From: Roseococcus sp.
Lineage (GTDB): Bacteria > Pseudomonadota > Alphaproteobacteria > Acetobacterales > Acetobacteraceae
Assembly: GCF_019747315.1 (NCBI RefSeq)
Contig: NZ_JAIEQY010000024.1
Span: 1 to 46,051 of the forward strand
Length of the DNA stretch: 46,051 nucleotides
Reading direction: 5' to 3'
The stretch's first letter is position 1, and each line of letters opens with the position of its first letter. The position numbers and the translations under genes are program-made. This document shows, one piece after another, positions 44,262 through 46,051 of this stretch. Under the pieces are notes generated by a model. The model was not told the origin of the DNA. It did not search any database and saw only the letters and a list, made by a program, of their open reading frames with translations.

Positions 44262-46051
44262 ATGCCCATGCGTAACCTCGCCATCATCGCACACGTCGAC
44301 CACGGCAAGACCACCCTGGTGGACCAGCTGTTGAAGCAGGCCGGCACCTTCCGCGAGAACCAGCAGGTCGCCGAGCGCGCCATGGACCGCAACGACCTGG
44401 AGCGTGAGCGCGGCATCACCATTCTCGCCAAGTGCACCGCCGTCGAGTGGAACGGCGTCAAGCTCAACATCGTGGACACCCCCGGCCACGCCGATTTCGG
44501 CGGCGAGGTGGAGCGCATCCTCTCGATGGTGGATGGCTGCGTGCTGCTGGTGGACGCCGCCGAGGGCGTGCTGCCGCAGACCAAGTTCGTGCTGACCAAG
44601 GCGCTGGCGCGCGGCATCCGCCCCATCGTGCTGGTCAACAAGGTGGACCGCCAGGACGCCCGCCCGCACGAGGTGCATGACGAGATCTTCGACCTGTTCG
44701 CCAATCTCGGCGCCAATGACGAGCAGCTGGACTTCCCCATGCTCTTCGCCTCCGGCCGCCAGGGCTGGGCCGATGAAAGCATGGACGGCCCGCGCGAGAA
44801 CCTGAACGCGATGTTCGACCTGATCGTGCGCCACGTCCCTGCGCCCACCGTGCTGCCGGACGCGCCCTTCGCGATGAACGCCTCCATCCTGGAATATGAC
44901 AACTTCCTCGGCCGCATCCTGACCGGGCGCATCGAGCAGGGCACCGCCCGCATGAACATGCCGGTGAAGGTGCTGCGCGCCGATGGCAGCACGGTGGAAA
45001 CCGGCCGCCTGACCAAGCTGCTGACCTTCCGCGGGCTGGAGCGCGTGCCGGTGGAGGAAGCCCATGCGGGTGACATCATCGCCATCGCCGGCCTGTCCGA
45101 CACCACCATCCCGGACACGATCTGCGCGCCCGACCAGCCCGTGCCGCTGCCCGCCATTCCGGTGGATCCGCCGACGCTGGCCATGACCTTCCGCGTGAAT
45201 GACGGCCCGCTCGGCGGCCGCGAGGGAAAGAAGGTGACGTCGCGCCAGATCCGCGACCGCCTCGAGCGCGAGACGGAGGGCAATGTCGCGATCAAGGTCA
45301 CCGTCTCCACCGAGACCGATGCCTTCGAAGTGGCCGGCCGCGGCGAGCTTCAGCTGGGCGTACTGATCGAGACGATGCGCCGCGAGGGCTTCGAGCTCAC
45401 CATCGGCCGCCCGCGCGTGCTGATGCGCGAGAACCCCGAGACCGGCGCCCGCGAGGAGCCCTTCGAGGAAGTGCTGGTGGATGTGGATGACGCCTTTACC
45501 GGCGTCGTCGTGGAGAAGCTTTCCATCCGCAAGGCGCAGATGCAGGACATGCGGCCCTCGGGCGGCGGCAAGACGCGCCTGACCTTCATCATGCCCTCGC
45601 GCGGGTTGATCGGTTACCACTCGGAGTTCCTGACGGACACGCGCGGCACGGGCATCATGAACCGGCTGTTCCATGGTTACCTGCCCTGGGCCGGTGTGAT
45701 GGAAGGCCGCCGCAACGGCTCGCTCATCTCCAACGTGGATGGCGAGACGACGCAATACGCGCTCTTCGCCCTGCAGGAGCGTGGCACGCTTTTCGTGGAC
45801 CCGGGTGCCAAGGTCTATGTGGGCCTCATCATGGGCGAGAATTCGCGCGGCGATGACCTCGAGGTGAACCCGGTCAAGGAAAAGAAGCTGACCAACATCC
45901 GCGCCGCCGGCAAGGATGACGCGCTGCTGCTGATTCCGCCGCGCAAGCTCAGCCTGGAGCAGGCGATCGCCTATATCGAGGATGACGAGCTGGTGGAGGT
46001 CACGCCCTCGGCCGTGCGCCTGCGCAAGCGCCACCTCGATCCGAATGATCG
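44262..46051 (+). CDS. typA: Translational GTPase TypA/BipA (runs off window)
   Basis: The ribosome-binding GTPase of the elongation factor family helps 50S assembly and stress adaptation. About 596 residues are present of a typical 605 or so, so only the last few residues lie beyond the right edge. It has the P-loop 'AHVDHGKTT' (10-18), 'RGITI', 'DTPGHADF', 'NKVDR' and the [21 protein letters not shown] domain. The C-terminal '[15 protein letters not shown]' stretch distinguishes TypA from EF-G and LepA. The first ATG (44262) was used; a second lies six bases downstream. Confidence 0.97.
   Translation, partial: MPMRNLAIIAHVDHGKTTLVDQLLKQAGTFRENQQVAERAMDRNDLERERGITILAKCTAVEWNGVKLNIVDTPGHADFGGEVERILSMVDGCVLLVDAAEGVLPQTKFVLTKALARGIRPIVLVNKVDRQDARPHEVHDEIFDLFANLGANDEQLDFPMLFASGRQGWADESMDGPRENLNAMFDLIVRHVPAPTVLPDAPFAMNASILEYDNFLGRILTGRIEQGTARMNMPVKVLRADGSTVETGRLTKLLTFRGLERVPVEEAHAGDIIAIAGLSDTTIPDTICAPDQPVPLPAIPVDPPTLAMTFRVNDGPLGGREGKKVTSRQIRDRLERETEGNVAIKVTVSTETDAFEVAGRGELQLGVLIETMRREGFELTIGRPRVLMRENPETGAREEPFEEVLVDVDDAFTGVVVEKLSIRKAQMQDMRPSGGGKTRLTFIMPSRGLIGYHSEFLTDTRGTGIMNRLFHGYLPWAGVMEGRRNGSLISNVDGETTQYALFALQERGTLFVDPGAKVYVGLIMGENSRGDDLEVNPVKEKKLTNIRAAGKDDALLLIPPRKLSLEQAIAYIEDDELVEVTPSAVRLRKRHLDPND

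Noticed and set aside
44070..46034. A 654-codon minus-strand frame opposite typA
   Set aside because: The plus strand encodes unmistakable TypA; the antisense product has no family features.

Overview
The window is about 46 kb of very GC-rich DNA with dense, often overlapping genes (ATGA, GTGA and TGATG junctions) and frequent GTG starts. The gene content points to an alphaproteobacterium, most likely an Acetobacteraceae member of the Roseomonas type. The pointers are several orphan Bug-type receptors, a complete aapJQMP amino-acid importer, a ChvI-type regulator, a bactofilin and an HtrA/two-component operon. This placement is inferred from gene content; no 16S gene is present.

Region 1 (1-9.6 kb) is the late half of a T7-order podovirus-like prophage: capsid, tail tubular A-like, tail tubular B-like, a short gp14-like internal protein, a tail spike with a T7-type adaptor, a putative small terminase, the large terminase, a membrane/coiled-coil protein and an SleB-type lysin. 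A DUF952 gene follows 12 bases later. A small winged-helix-like gene lies on the opposite strand between terminase and lysis genes. A hairpin terminator sits right after the capsid gene, where T7 has T-phi. No integrase, portal or RNA polymerase is in the window; the rest would lie to the left.

Region 2 (9.7-17.8 kb) is a catabolic island. A Bug receptor on the minus strand diverges from a tightly overlapping run hyuB-hyuA-isochorismatase-like-flavoprotein, followed by a second Bug receptor and a decayed MmgE/PrpD-like remnant. The isochorismatase-like protein has Gly where the family's cysteine nucleophile should be.

Region 3 (17.8-22.4 kb) is envelope stress and signalling: a small exported protein, then an HtrA protease, OmpR-type regulator and histidine kinase reading leftward, preceded by an ornithine-cyclodeaminase-like gene. 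Region 4 (22.5-30 kb) holds aapJQMP, with stem-loops in its gaps, then kup and a coupled acyltransferase.

Region 5 (30-41.6 kb) mixes an AraC/GyrI regulator, a ChvI-type regulator with no kinase beside it, a chemotaxis receptor, a leftward run of hydrolase/unknown/HAD/exported genes, a 164-base imperfect palindrome, a third Bug receptor, a GGDEF protein, an AEC transporter, a lipoprotein and a bactofilin. Region 6 (41.7 kb to the end) has an adenosine-kinase-family gene, two small coupled genes, a small exported protein and typA, which runs off the right edge.

The items most worth a second look are the compact T7-order phage module with a conserved terminator position, the Cys-less isochorismatase-like enzyme in the hydantoinase operon, the PrpD remnant, the serial stem-loops and small frame inside the aap operon, and the long palindrome at 37.1 kb.
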